A stretch of 53,479 nt of DNA from Oscillospiraceae bacterium (GTDB taxonomy: Bacteria; Bacillota; Clostridia; UBA1381). The DNA lies in the NCBI GenBank assembly GCA_015068545.1, contig SVKH01000002.1, positions 1-53,479 on the forward strand, written 5' to 3'. The notes under the pieces were generated by a model, which was not told the origin of the DNA, did no database searches, and saw only the letters and a list, made by a program, of their open reading frames with translations. The stretch's first letter is position 1. Each line of letters starts with the position of its first letter. This document shows, one piece after another, positions 29,001 to 37,049 of the stretch. Position numbers and translations under genes: made by a program.

Positions 29001-30324
29001 TTGAGTTATTGTAAATTGAAAGATCGCCAATGAAGTATCTTTCACCTTCCAGATAGTTGTGCCAAGCGTCTCCGCCTTCACCAACATAGTCTTTCCAGTT
29101 CATTTCAGCCTTTAGAATATCTACGCCTTCTGATCCAACAAACACTGCTTCAGTAGCTGCTTCAACGCCATATGTCTTATCAACAGCTACAGCTTGATAC
29201 ATATATGTTTTTGTTGGGTCAATAACGTCTTCTAATACACCCTCTGGTGCGTCAAAGTACTCTACAACACCGTTGCTGGTTCTTTTTACCTTAAAGTCAA
29301 CGTCAGTATCTGCTGTTTTTTCAAATGTAACAACTACATATTCGTTATCTTGTTCAATATATAGTTCCTGAGGAACAGCCGGATCTACGATTGCAAGATC
29401 TGAGAAAATAACTGTAAAGTCTTTTTGCTTACCGCTATCCTTTCTTGCAACACCCATACCGCCGAACAATCTTAGGTCAAAAGCCATGTTTCTTCTTGTT
29501 TCAAGACCTGCTGCATCAGCATTACCTGCTGCTTCATTAAAGTCAGGTGAATTTACAAGCTTTGAAAGAGGAATCGCAACAGTTTGTCTTCCGCCCTTTG
29601 CTACATCGTAGTAGTCTGTAAGTCTTACTCCAACTACCTTAGTATTGTAGAAATCCTTGAACGGTTGATCTGCACTTCTTGTTGCCGGATATCTTTCCGG
29701 TGTAATAGGGAATGCATTTGTATCTTCTGGTGTTACTTGTGCATTACCTAACATTCTGTGTACAAGTTCTTCAATGTCCCAGTCCATAGGAGCACCCTTA
29801 ATTGCAAGGTATGCGTTATCTGCGTCGCCTGTTACAGATTCGATTGTGAATACTGCATAACCTGTATCCTTGTGTGCGGAAATATCCTTAACACCAAGCC
29901 ATCTGTCTGCAGGGAAGGTGCTTAGTCTTGCACCTTCTGCACCAAGCCAACCTGTGTAGTACTTTGTACCCATAAAGCCCCATGCTTTTCCGTCAGAAGA
30001 AGTAGCAGCTGAGTTGGAATCGATAACGTAGTTACCGTCTTCTGTTGCTGTTGAGCCAGCATCATTGATAGTAAGTCTCATCTTGCCGTCTGAATACGCA
30101 TTTGAGCACCACCATTGTACACCGCCGTCCTTATTGACTACATTAATCGCTGTACCGTCCATAAGAGTTGACCATGGCTCATTTGTTAATGTCCAGTTTT
30201 CCCAGTCGATGTCTTCTTTAACTGCCTTTGTTTCGCCTGCTGCCATGGCTGACATCGGAAGAATAGCTGCAACCATTATGGCAGAAAGTGCTAAAGACAG
30301 CATTTTCTTAAAATTAGTTTTCAT
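26029..30324 (-). CDS. Secreted protein with three homologous beta-rich/Fn3-like modules and a C-terminal SGNH/DUF4886-like domain
   Basis: Signal peptide; repeated GDADNAYLAI..., (V/A)KLTDYYDV..GG.QTV.(V/I)PL..(L/F)V..P(D/E)F; C-terminal GDEWDYILIQESINA. Confidence 0.65.
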   Translation of the reverse strand: MKTNFKKMLSLALSAIMVAAILPMSAMAAGETKAVKEDIDWENWTLTNEPWSTLMDGTAINVVNKDGGVQWWCSNAYSDGKMRLTINDAGSTATEDGNYVIDSNSAATSSDGKAWGFMGTKYYTGWLGAEGARLSTFPADRWLGVKDISAHKDTGYAVFTIESVTGDADNAYLAIKGAPMDWDIEELVHRMLGNAQVTPEDTNAFPITPERYPATRSADQPFKDFYNTKVVGVRLTDYYDVAKGGRQTVAIPLSKLVNSPDFNEAAGNADAAGLETRRNMAFDLRLFGGMGVARKDSGKQKDFTVIFSDLAIVDPAVPQELYIEQDNEYVVVTFEKTADTDVDFKVKRTSNGVVEYFDAPEGVLEDVIDPTKTYMYQAVAVDKTYGVEAATEAVFVGSEGVDILKAEMNWKDYVGEGGDAWHNYLEGERYFIGDLSIYNNSMMQGYDLCAGGNMVAKLDDSNAGTEYKISSQMYNADGVLADVPTVGGLWGYKGMSYNNLKSYTDMTKVPDDVWFGIKDIKEWEKSGYAVFTINSVSGDADNAYLAITTLTDQWQLPTWAWDAQLPITKAAFADKDWNFDHGMILVAGAKLTDYYDVEKGGSQTVAVPLDKLVNNPDFEELKSQSSQQIIDKKSRDDFEYTKAELYLFTGMGIAKRDGAAGKNFQAQVSEMKIVALQDPTNLVATKNSNGSISFTFDTTSDVGVSFKIAKTVDGVTTYLDAPGGACTDSDIDPKKTYTYKAVAYNSEYDIYSAGSEPFVKEAELVSVVRADMDWKNWVDQDQLWFNYLEDETYFYGNVGVYNDYAGGHTYFAGGDMPVGIDDSGAATTKSIATKMYVVNDGNGGDLMDIPNIGGFWGYSGLSYNKMRSMADKSNVPSDVWFGVKSIKSVQDSGYAVFTIDGVTGDADNAYLAITTLPDPSQIPAFALDKDITLPITKEGNEDKSWGGNDEHYVSVVTGVKLTDYYDVATGGEQTVKIPLSEFVEDPEFMEFRSKVVDGITSRIDNEEYMANFVPELHLFTGMGIAKRDSGENKTFAATIKAAKVVGVDAPANLEAAVNEDGSVTVTFDTTMDKDAIFKVKRVCGNETVYFDAQEGTYTDTTREASKTYTYYAVTQNEEYGLEAVSESVVIESESTNYAKLYKGEGESKVETGYVSAGTMSAAFFTTDKAATGYIARYDAEGILLGANLVQVPVNEEKTVSLAGVEATDTVKVMFWADAEPVVDAIVAGEKPLMVLYIGDNDVLEGAEYVDEIAVADGIDVEVRTIATSGATVASYAENFADIKGVVAGDEWDYILIQESINAVMAGTGYVGLADLVSAIEENSTGVIEVVDGWSYSEEKAEGSVDDMYSVLEDTAKHAFTKVCKTADAIYCLYNEGINTWADNGYDLNDAGKLAVGLQIYESISGAVATENTFTPDGVDNAEIIREFVAGC

Positions 30325-30499
30325 AACTTAATCTCTCCTTATTTATTGTGGATAGGATTTGTCTGCCAAGCTCCACTTTTTCGGCAGACGTTTTGCACGG
30401 CAATATCCGAAACATCGCCGCAAATTCTTTATTTAATAAGGTAGCTGATTTTGGCTATGGATTTTTTGTGTATGAATCGCTTCCTCATTATATATAACA

Positions 30500-31345
30500 T
30501 TAACCCTTTACAGCTCCTGCTGACAATCCGGAAATGAAGAATCTGTTTCCGAATGCGTATGCAACAAGCACAGGGAACAAGGCTATAACAGAACCTGCCA
30601 ACATCAAGTTCCATTGAGTAGCTGCTCCGGAGCTGCTTTTCAGTGCCATCAATCCAACTATGAGGGTTTGCTGTGATGGCTGTGAAACGGTAAATATTGT
30701 AGGCATTAGGTATTCATTCCAGGAGCCCTGGAAGGATAACATAGCCACAGTCGCCAAAATAGGCAACAATAGAGGCATGATGATTTTATAGTAAATCTTG
30801 AAGAATGAGCATCCGTCAATCTCCGCAGCCTCATCAAGTTCTTTTGGCAAAGTTTCAACATAACCCTTTACCAAATAAAGTTGCATAGTCTGTACACCGA
30901 ACATCTTTACTATCATAAGCGAAAACAGCGAAGATGTAAGGTTAACAAGGTTTAGTACATCAAACACAGCATAGATGCTGATACCACCTACCTGAATAAA
31001 CATCAGGGAAAGGAAGCAACCGAACACCAACTTCTTTCCACGGAAATTACCACGGGCAAAAACGTATCCTGCCATGGATGCTGTAAGTACTGTCACAACC
31101 ACATTGAATAATGTGTATATTGTGCTGTTTAATACCATTGGTCCAACACGGAAGTTCTCACTGTTCCATGCTGTTATGTAGTTGTCAAAAGTGAATTTTT
31201 TAGGGAACATACTTCCCGGATCTGTCAGAATTTCCATATTCGTCTTAAATGATGCAAATATGGTGTACATTAGCGGCAATACTGCAAAGGCAAGTACTGC
31301 CAGGAGGAATATGTATGTAAAAACTCTTCCAATCGTCTTTTTCAT
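30500..31345 (-). CDS. Carbohydrate ABC transporter permease (MalG/CUT1 type)
   Basis: EAAEIDGCSFFKIYYKIIMPLLLPILATVAML permease loop. Confidence 0.9.
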   Translation of the reverse strand: MKKTIGRVFTYIFLLAVLAFAVLPLMYTIFASFKTNMEILTDPGSMFPKKFTFDNYITAWNSENFRVGPMVLNSTIYTLFNVVVTVLTASMAGYVFARGNFRGKKLVFGCFLSLMFIQVGGISIYAVFDVLNLVNLTSSLFSLMIVKMFGVQTMQLYLVKGYVETLPKELDEAAEIDGCSFFKIYYKIIMPLLLPILATVAMLSFQGSWNEYLMPTIFTVSQPSQQTLIVGLMALKSSSGAATQWNLMLAGSVIALFPVLVAYAFGNRFFISGLSAGAVKG

Positions 31346-31358
31346 ATCGTGCTTCCTC

Positions 31359-32291
31359 CTAATCCTGCATTTTTTTGTTCAGCCAGTTATATCCAACAGC
31401 TATAAAGGCAAACAAAATAGTTGTTATAATTGACATTGCACAGCCGTATCCAAGGTTTGGAGATGCAACATCTGCAAAGCCCGGTACGAACTTGCCTGTC
31501 AGATATGACATTACAGTATAGGTTTCGCCGAAAGGTCCACCGTTTGTAAGTGCCAGAATGCTTTCGTTTGTGCCAAGAGTTCCTACTATTGACATAAGCA
31601 GAATAATCTTGAAAACTGATACTATCATAGGAAGAGTAATCTTCCAGAACACCGTCCATTGTGAAGCTCCGTCAAGCCTTGCGCACTCGTAGAGTTCCTC
31701 CGGAACATTGGTAAGAGCCGCCATGAAATACATTACGTTTACACCAAATGAGCTCCATGTACTACTTATTACTATAACAGCCATAGCTCCTGCCTTGGTG
31801 GCAAACCAGTTAATTTCCTTGGCTATAATACCGATATCCATAAGGACGTTATTCACATATCCCCAAATAGAGAACATATTAGAGAAGATCAAACCTACTA
31901 CCGCAACAGAAATAATGTTTGGCAGGTAGTACATGGTTCTGAAGAAGTTACTTCCAAAAAGCTTTTTCTGGCTAAGCAACAATGCTATTATCATAGCCAG
32001 CGGAAGCTCTAGCGGCAGCTTACAAAGCGCCAGAAGAAGCGTGTTTCCCCAAACCTTCCAATATGTAAAGTCAGTTGTAAACATTCTGATGAAGTTTTCA
32101 AGTCCGACATAAACCGCCTTACTCTCAACTCCGTTGTAGTTGAAAAACGCCCAGCGGAATGTCCATATGATAGGATATGCCGATAAGGCCAAAAATCCAA
32201 TAATCTGAGTTGCGAGCATGAGGTAGCATGCTCGTTCTTCTTGTATTTGCTTAGAACGTATGCCACCCTTGCTCTGCTTGTTTATGCTCAC
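31359..32291 (-). CDS. Carbohydrate ABC transporter permease (MalF/CUT1 type)
   Basis: YECARLDGASQWTVFWKITLPMIVSVFKII permease loop; paired with the MalG-type gene. Confidence 0.9.
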   Translation of the reverse strand: MSINKQSKGGIRSKQIQEERACYLMLATQIIGFLALSAYPIIWTFRWAFFNYNGVESKAVYVGLENFIRMFTTDFTYWKVWGNTLLLALCKLPLELPLAMIIALLLSQKKLFGSNFFRTMYYLPNIISVAVVGLIFSNMFSIWGYVNNVLMDIGIIAKEINWFATKAGAMAVIVISSTWSSFGVNVMYFMAALTNVPEELYECARLDGASQWTVFWKITLPMIVSVFKIILLMSIVGTLGTNESILALTNGGPFGETYTVMSYLTGKFVPGFADVASPNLGYGCAMSIITTILFAFIAVGYNWLNKKMQD

Positions 32292-32309
32292 TGTGTTCCC
32301 TCCAAAAAA

Positions 32310-33686
32310 TTATCTGGTTGGATCCAACTCCGGAATCATATAATTTTCAATAGGTTTCTTTGTTGAATCATTCTTGTATGCTTCTACAGCCTTATCGAAG
32401 TTTGCTTGGTATTCATCAAGAACTTCCTTTGCTGTCTTTTTGCCGCTCATTGCATCTCTTAGGATAACTACATCTAGACTGTCAAATGCTGTCTTGTCAA
32501 TTTCAGGCTCAACATACCAGTTTGAAGAAATGCTTGTAAGTTTTGCGAAGTCTTCCCAACCCTTCTTAGGATTTTCGATAACTACGTCTTTAACTGTTTC
32601 AAATGAAAGTGGAAGGTCTACGCAATCCTTGTAAGCTTCTTGTACAAACTTATCAGATACGAAGAATTCCAAAATCTTGATTAGCTGTTCGCCGGAAAGG
32701 TGCTTAAGTGCATCTGCGTTCATCATGTATGTGCCGCCAACAGAACCTTCTTGCTTGAATGTTTTGTTTGCATCAAGTACAGGAAGTGGAGCTACACCCC
32801 AGTCGATTTCTGCAGGGAATTGGTCATTAAGTACACCTACGTCAAAGCTGAAGCCGATCTTCATACCAACGCCGCCTGCTGCGAACAATGCTCTTGCTTG
32901 GTCGTTTTCGATAGCTTCGCCACCTGGGTATACAGATCCGTCTTGTTGCATTTGGTAATATGCGTTGATGACTGGTTCAAGAACTGAGAAGTCCCATGTA
33001 CCTGTCTTAGGATCAAAGCCCTTGTGTCCGATAGATGCTCTTGCCGGAGATACGATGTCACTTGATGCCCAGCCACTCCACTTGAATGGAAGGATGATAC
33101 CGTATTCTTTCTTATCTGGATTTGTAAGCTTCTTAGCTACTTCGATCATTTCGTCGTATGTTACAGGAGGCTTAGCTTCGCCGTTTTCATCAACGATACC
33201 TGCTGCCTTGAACATATCCTTGTTGTAGATAAGACCTTGTACTGTGTTTCCGTATGGAAGTGTGTAGGTCTTTCCGTCATATGTATGTGAAAATTCTACA
33301 AGGTCATCCTTGAACTTTTCGATAAGCTCAGGTCCGCCAGGAAGATCTTCGATTGCAATTAGCTTGCCTTCTGGTGCAAGGTTTGAAATGTTTCCTGATG
33401 TGAATAGGTCAGGAGCTGTTCCGTTCGCAAGTGCAAGCTCCAAGTTTTGTACTATTGATCCACCTTCTTTGATCTGATAATCAATGAATACACCAATTTC
33501 CTTACCCTCTGTCTGGTTAAATTCGTTAATCATTCTCTCGTATGTTGCTTTGCTGTGTGCGTTTACTGACCAGAATGTTACTGTTTCTACGCCTTCTCCA
33601 CCGGTCTGCTTTTCGCCGCAGCCTGCAAGCATACTGCCTGCCATGCATGTGCATAGTAGTAATGAAAGTGCTCTTCTAAGTTTCAT
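32310..33686 (-). CDS. Extracellular sugar-binding lipoprotein of ABC transporter
   Basis: Lipobox LAGCG; ETVTFWSVNAHSKATYERMINEFNQ; LIYNKDMFKAAGI. Confidence 0.92.
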   Translation of the reverse strand: MKLRRALSLLLCTCMAGSMLAGCGEKQTGGEGVETVTFWSVNAHSKATYERMINEFNQTEGKEIGVFIDYQIKEGGSIVQNLELALANGTAPDLFTSGNISNLAPEGKLIAIEDLPGGPELIEKFKDDLVEFSHTYDGKTYTLPYGNTVQGLIYNKDMFKAAGIVDENGEAKPPVTYDEMIEVAKKLTNPDKKEYGIILPFKWSGWASSDIVSPARASIGHKGFDPKTGTWDFSVLEPVINAYYQMQQDGSVYPGGEAIENDQARALFAAGGVGMKIGFSFDVGVLNDQFPAEIDWGVAPLPVLDANKTFKQEGSVGGTYMMNADALKHLSGEQLIKILEFFVSDKFVQEAYKDCVDLPLSFETVKDVVIENPKKGWEDFAKLTSISSNWYVEPEIDKTAFDSLDVVILRDAMSGKKTAKEVLDEYQANFDKAVEAYKNDSTKKPIENYMIPELDPTR

Positions 33687-33762
33687 AAATAATTCCTTCT
33701 TTCTTTAATTTTTAGTAGAGTACCACTGACTTTATTATACAACACAAAATACACAAACTTCT

Positions 33763-33786
33763 ATACCCAGTTTTATTCACTTTTTA
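33763..33786. promoter_or_regulatory. 24-bp motif shared with 41175-41198, candidate operator upstream of the binding-protein gene
   Basis: ATACCCAGTTTTATTCACTTTTTA exact in both places; here on the minus strand 23 nt upstream of a TATAAT box. Confidence 0.6.
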
Positions 33787-33923
33787 GTATACTAGGGTTA
33801 AAATTTACATATATTCCCAATTTTTTCATCTTTTCTTGCAATTCTTTATTTTTGGGTATGTACAATTCATTTTATTTGTGTTATAATGATTTTTGAATTT
33901 TAAAAAAGGAGGTAGGATTTACT

Positions 33924-35387
33924 GTGTATTCGCTTACGGTTGTCGTTGCAGGAACACTACTGTATCTGCTGTTCCTGAAGAAATCTTCCCACTTTTCCGG
34001 GTTTCCGCTGTATATGCTCAGCCTATCGGCTATCGTGGTTTCCTGCCTTATGTACGCATACACCTCCTACGTTTTCCAGTTTCGCTTTCAACTAGATCAA
34101 TACCTGTACTTAAAACTCAGCGGACTAAAGCTACCTATTCGTGTACTTTCCAGATTTTATAACCTGAGCGTAGCATTCTTTATGTTCTCCTCATTTTTGA
34201 CGATAAAAAGACTGCAAAAATATTCCTACCTTAAATCTGCAATCGCAGTATTGTGCATTATTTTATTTGTACAGCTTAACGATATTGATACTGCGAAATA
34301 TGTGCATATCATGGCAAACAGAACAGACAGTACCATAACAAGAACATTTTGGAACGAAATTGCTATGTGCATAAAACTGTACACGGAAATACTGTTCTTG
34401 TATTTTATTTTGTATCCTGTTATAATACTTATAGCAAAATCCGTCAAAAACAGGATTTATTTAAATCGAAGGAATAATCTTTTCCTTTTGGCAATTGTAT
34501 CGGTTATACACGGCTATGCGTTTTTAACGTTGAAAAGCTCATACGCAGGATTATGGTGCTCTCATACAGGAATGAGTAAGATTCCGTCTTCCATGTACCC
34601 TGTCCCCGGAAGCTTCATACTCCCTATATTTTTGGTTTTGATGTTTGTGGCTATCGCGATATTTGCGGTTAAAATAAAGCCAAAGGGATCAATCAAGCTG
34701 CTTACCAGCAGTCAATGGATAGAGCAAAATACATCACTTTCTGATGGTATAGGCATGGCATTCCATACGCACAAAAATGCTCTGCTTGCAATACGGCAAC
34801 ATCTGGAGTTAATCCATATATATATGAACAAGAACGATCAGGACAAAATTTTGGAGCATTTAGACATCAGCCATTCGGTCATCAATAACCAGCTCAATTC
34901 TATACAAAAAACGCTGAAAAACCTGCAAAACAACAAGATTCCCGCAAGGCAGGTAGACCTATCCGAATGTATCCGTGATGCTATTAAAAAGTTCTCCTTT
35001 GACGGATATTTGGAGCTGAACCTTTTAGATGGATGTGTTGTTATGGGAGATAACGATGCGCTTTGCGAAGTATTTTTAAACGCACTTTTTAACGCAGAAT
35101 ATGCGCTGAAAGATAAAGAAGACAAACAAATTAAAGTTAAAATGATTAACGAAGACGACTACATAGAAGTGGACATATGGGATAACGGATGCGGCATTTC
35201 TAAGGAAAACCTTCGCCATGTATTTACACCGTTTTTCTCTACCAAACCCGCCCTTCATTTCGGCGGATTAGGGCTTAGCTCTATCCGTTCAACCATAGGT
35301 GCCCACAGAGGCGATGTTATAATCAAGAGTAAGGAAGACCAGTTCACCGTTATTAAAATGGTGTTCCCGGCATATACCAACATTTAA
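33924..35387 (+). CDS. Membrane sensor histidine kinase
   Basis: N-terminal hydrophobic segments; GMAFHTHKNALLAIRQH; DNGCGISKENLRHVFTPFFSTK and GGLGLSSIRS ATPase boxes; GTG start after GGAGGT. Confidence 0.88.
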   Translation: MYSLTVVVAGTLLYLLFLKKSSHFSGFPLYMLSLSAIVVSCLMYAYTSYVFQFRFQLDQYLYLKLSGLKLPIRVLSRFYNLSVAFFMFSSFLTIKRLQKYSYLKSAIAVLCIILFVQLNDIDTAKYVHIMANRTDSTITRTFWNEIAMCIKLYTEILFLYFILYPVIILIAKSVKNRIYLNRRNNLFLLAIVSVIHGYAFLTLKSSYAGLWCSHTGMSKIPSSMYPVPGSFILPIFLVLMFVAIAIFAVKIKPKGSIKLLTSSQWIEQNTSLSDGIGMAFHTHKNALLAIRQHLELIHIYMNKNDQDKILEHLDISHSVINNQLNSIQKTLKNLQNNKIPARQVDLSECIRDAIKKFSFDGYLELNLLDGCVVMGDNDALCEVFLNALFNAEYALKDKEDKQIKVKMINEDDYIEVDIWDNGCGISKENLRHVFTPFFSTKPALHFGGLGLSSIRSTIGAHRGDVIIKSKEDQFTVIKMVFPAYTNI

Positions 35388-35402
35388 CAAAGGAGTATTG
35401 TG

Positions 35403-36077
35403 ATGAATCTGATTAAAGTTGCGCTTTGCGACGATTTTAAAGAACTGGTAAAAAGCTACCAAGAGCATCTGGGGCTAGAGCCTGACATCCTTGTAACTGC
35501 TATGTTTTATAGCGGAAAGGAATGTGTAGAGCAATTGGCTTCCGTGGAAGCTGACATACTTCTTCTGGATATTCAGATGGAAACAAAAACAGCCGGCATT
35601 GACATTATTCAGGATGTAAAGGCAATCAATCCGGACATTAAAATCATCATGCTTACAAGCTATAACGATGAAGAGTATATATTCAATGCCTTTACTAACG
35701 GCGCTAACAACTATGTTTTAAAGGATGAGCCTTTTGACGTTATCGTAAAGACCATACGCAGCGTTTATAGTGATGAACTTGTCATCTCAAATCAGATTGC
35801 TACCAGACTTCTTAACAAAGCAAACGAAATACAAGTACAGCAACAGTCACTTCTGTTCCTGTTTAATAAGCTTCACCACCTGACCAAGACCGAATTTGAA
35901 GTGCTGGAAGCTTTGTACACAGGGTTGTCCTATTCGGAAATAGCCAAAATAAGAGTAGTGGAGGACAATACTATACGAAAAATTGCCTCCAACATACTTC
36001 ACAAGTTTGGCGAAAAAAATATGCAGGATTTACTTGCTGCCATAAAGGATACAGGACTTTTCCAATACTTTAAATAA
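35403..36077 (+). CDS. Response regulator with LuxR/NarL-type HTH
   Basis: DILLLDIQMET receiver; LTKTEFEVLEALYTGLSYSEIAKIRVVEDNTIRKIASNIL output domain. Confidence 0.9.
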   Translation: MNLIKVALCDDFKELVKSYQEHLGLEPDILVTAMFYSGKECVEQLASVEADILLLDIQMETKTAGIDIIQDVKAINPDIKIIMLTSYNDEEYIFNAFTNGANNYVLKDEPFDVIVKTIRSVYSDELVISNQIATRLLNKANEIQVQQQSLLFLFNKLHHLTKTEFEVLEALYTGLSYSEIAKIRVVEDNTIRKIASNILHKFGEKNMQDLLAAIKDTGLFQYFK

Positions 36078-36087
36078 AAGCAAAACA

Positions 36088-36120
36088 AGGAAATCTCTAA
36101 AAAAGAGGTTTCCTATTTTT
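36088..36120 (+). terminator. Rho-independent terminator of the two-component operon
   Basis: AGGAAATCTC/GAGGTTTCCT stem followed by ATTTTT. Confidence 0.75.
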
Positions 36121-36161
36121 ATGCCATTTAGATTTATATATTTACACATTTTTTCACATTT

Positions 36162-36222
36162 AGTGCTACGTCCCCTTTTTGAATATTCATTTTGGGGACG
36201 TAGCGCTTTTTAGATAGATTTG
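36162..36222. repeat. Palindromic repeat copy 1
   Basis: AGTGCTACGTCCCC-18 nt-GGGGACGTAGCGCT then T-run; 57/61 identical to copy 2 at 36911-36971 by my alignment. Confidence 0.85.
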
Positions 36223-36240
36223 CTTTTTTCTTAAAAAACC

Positions 36241-36269
36241 TTGATAAACTCCAGAAAATGTGGTATCAT
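36241..36269 (+). promoter_or_regulatory. Sigma-A promoter with extended -10
   Basis: TTGATA (36241-36246)-N17-TATCAT (36264-36269) preceded by TGG; predicted start about 36276. Confidence 0.65.
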
Positions 36270-36275
36270 AATACT

Positions 36276-36635
36276 GCCAAGCAAACTATATACTGTACAG
36301 AAACGAGATGTATTTTTTCTTAGGAATAAATGCGTTTATTTTGCGTACACGAAAAACGGTTTTAGATTTAAGCAATTCCAGAAGACTTGTATGAGTTTGA
36401 TAAAAATGCAAATTCTAAATTTACAGGTCTTTCTACGGGATTATGAAAGTATATTCGTTTTGCGAGTACACAAGTGGTTTTGTATGAATTCATGTCCATG
36501 TGTATGTGCAAATTCTAAATTTATGCGTTTTTAGTGTAGATGTATTTATACTATATCTCGTGCTGTATAAATGTTTGTTTGGCGACAATCGGAGTTTGCG
36601 TTTTTTATGCGTCGGCTTCGGTTGGCGCATTTTTT
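36276..36635 (+). ncRNA. Candidate structured non-coding RNA, class unknown
   Basis: End-to-end helix GCCAAGCAAAC (36276-36286)/GTTTGTTTGGC (36573-36583), further nested helices, and terminator ATGCGTCGGCTTCGGTTGGCGCATTTTTT. Confidence 0.65.
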
Positions 36636-36668
36636 AATGCAAAAATTTACGAAAGGGGATAAAGCTTA

Positions 36669-36791
36669 ATGGATTACAAAGAATTGTACTATCAGCTATT
36701 CAACGAAATTACAGACGTGATTGAAAAGCTGAAGGAAATCCAGTGCAAAATGGAAGAATTGCACATTAACTCAGATTCTAAGAATGTATAA
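36669..36791 (+). CDS. Small 40-aa protein MDYKELYYQLFNEITDVIEKLKEIQCKMEELHINSDSKNV
   Basis: ATG preceded by GAAAGGGGAT; amphipathic helical composition; followed by terminator. Below ORF-track cutoff. Confidence 0.7.
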   Translation: MDYKELYYQLFNEITDVIEKLKEIQCKMEELHINSDSKNV

Positions 36792-36852
36792 CATCAGCAA
36801 ACCTACCATTTCAATTTAGTGCGTAAAGGATCTCCCACAATTATCCCCTGAG

Positions 36853-36881
36853 AAAAAGCCTGCTTCAATAGCAGGCTTTTT
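36853..36881 (+). terminator. Rho-independent terminator after small ORF
   Basis: AAAAAGCCTGC-TTCAATA-GCAGGCTTTTT. Confidence 0.85.
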
Positions 36882-36893
36882 CCCTAAAAAAAC

Positions 36894-36971
36894 AAAATGA
36901 CTATTCAAAAAGTGCTACGTCCCCTTTTTGAATAGTCATTTTGGGGACGTAGAACTTTTTAGATAAATTTG
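36894..36971. repeat. Palindromic repeat copy 2 with extra arm complementary to its loop
   Basis: AAAATGACTATTCAAAAAG (36894-36912) is the reverse complement of CTTTTTGAATAGTCATTTT (36924-36942); stem CTACGTCCCC/GGGGACGTAG. Confidence 0.85.
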
Positions 36972-36975
36972 GGCA

Positions 36976-37031
36976 AACAAAAACCCATATATGGGATGCT
37001 ACCTATATAAAGCAGAATCTCATATATGGGA
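36976..37031 (-). terminator. Rho-independent terminator of 37050-38135
   Basis: Minus strand CCCATATATG...CATATATGGG with an inner helix, then TTTTTG. Confidence 0.7.
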
Positions 37032-37049
37032 CAAATTTTATTTGGATAA

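Noticed and set aside
36241-36534. 97-aa ORF on the plus strand
   Set aside because: Its TTG start coincides with the -35 box, no SD, biased composition; interval better explained as structured RNA.
36276-36635. RNase P, tmRNA, SRP RNA or 6S RNA
   Set aside because: No GAGGAAAGUCC-type RNase P core, no tag ending in ALAA, no SRP GNAR/GGAA helix recognised, and longer and more branched than typical 6S.
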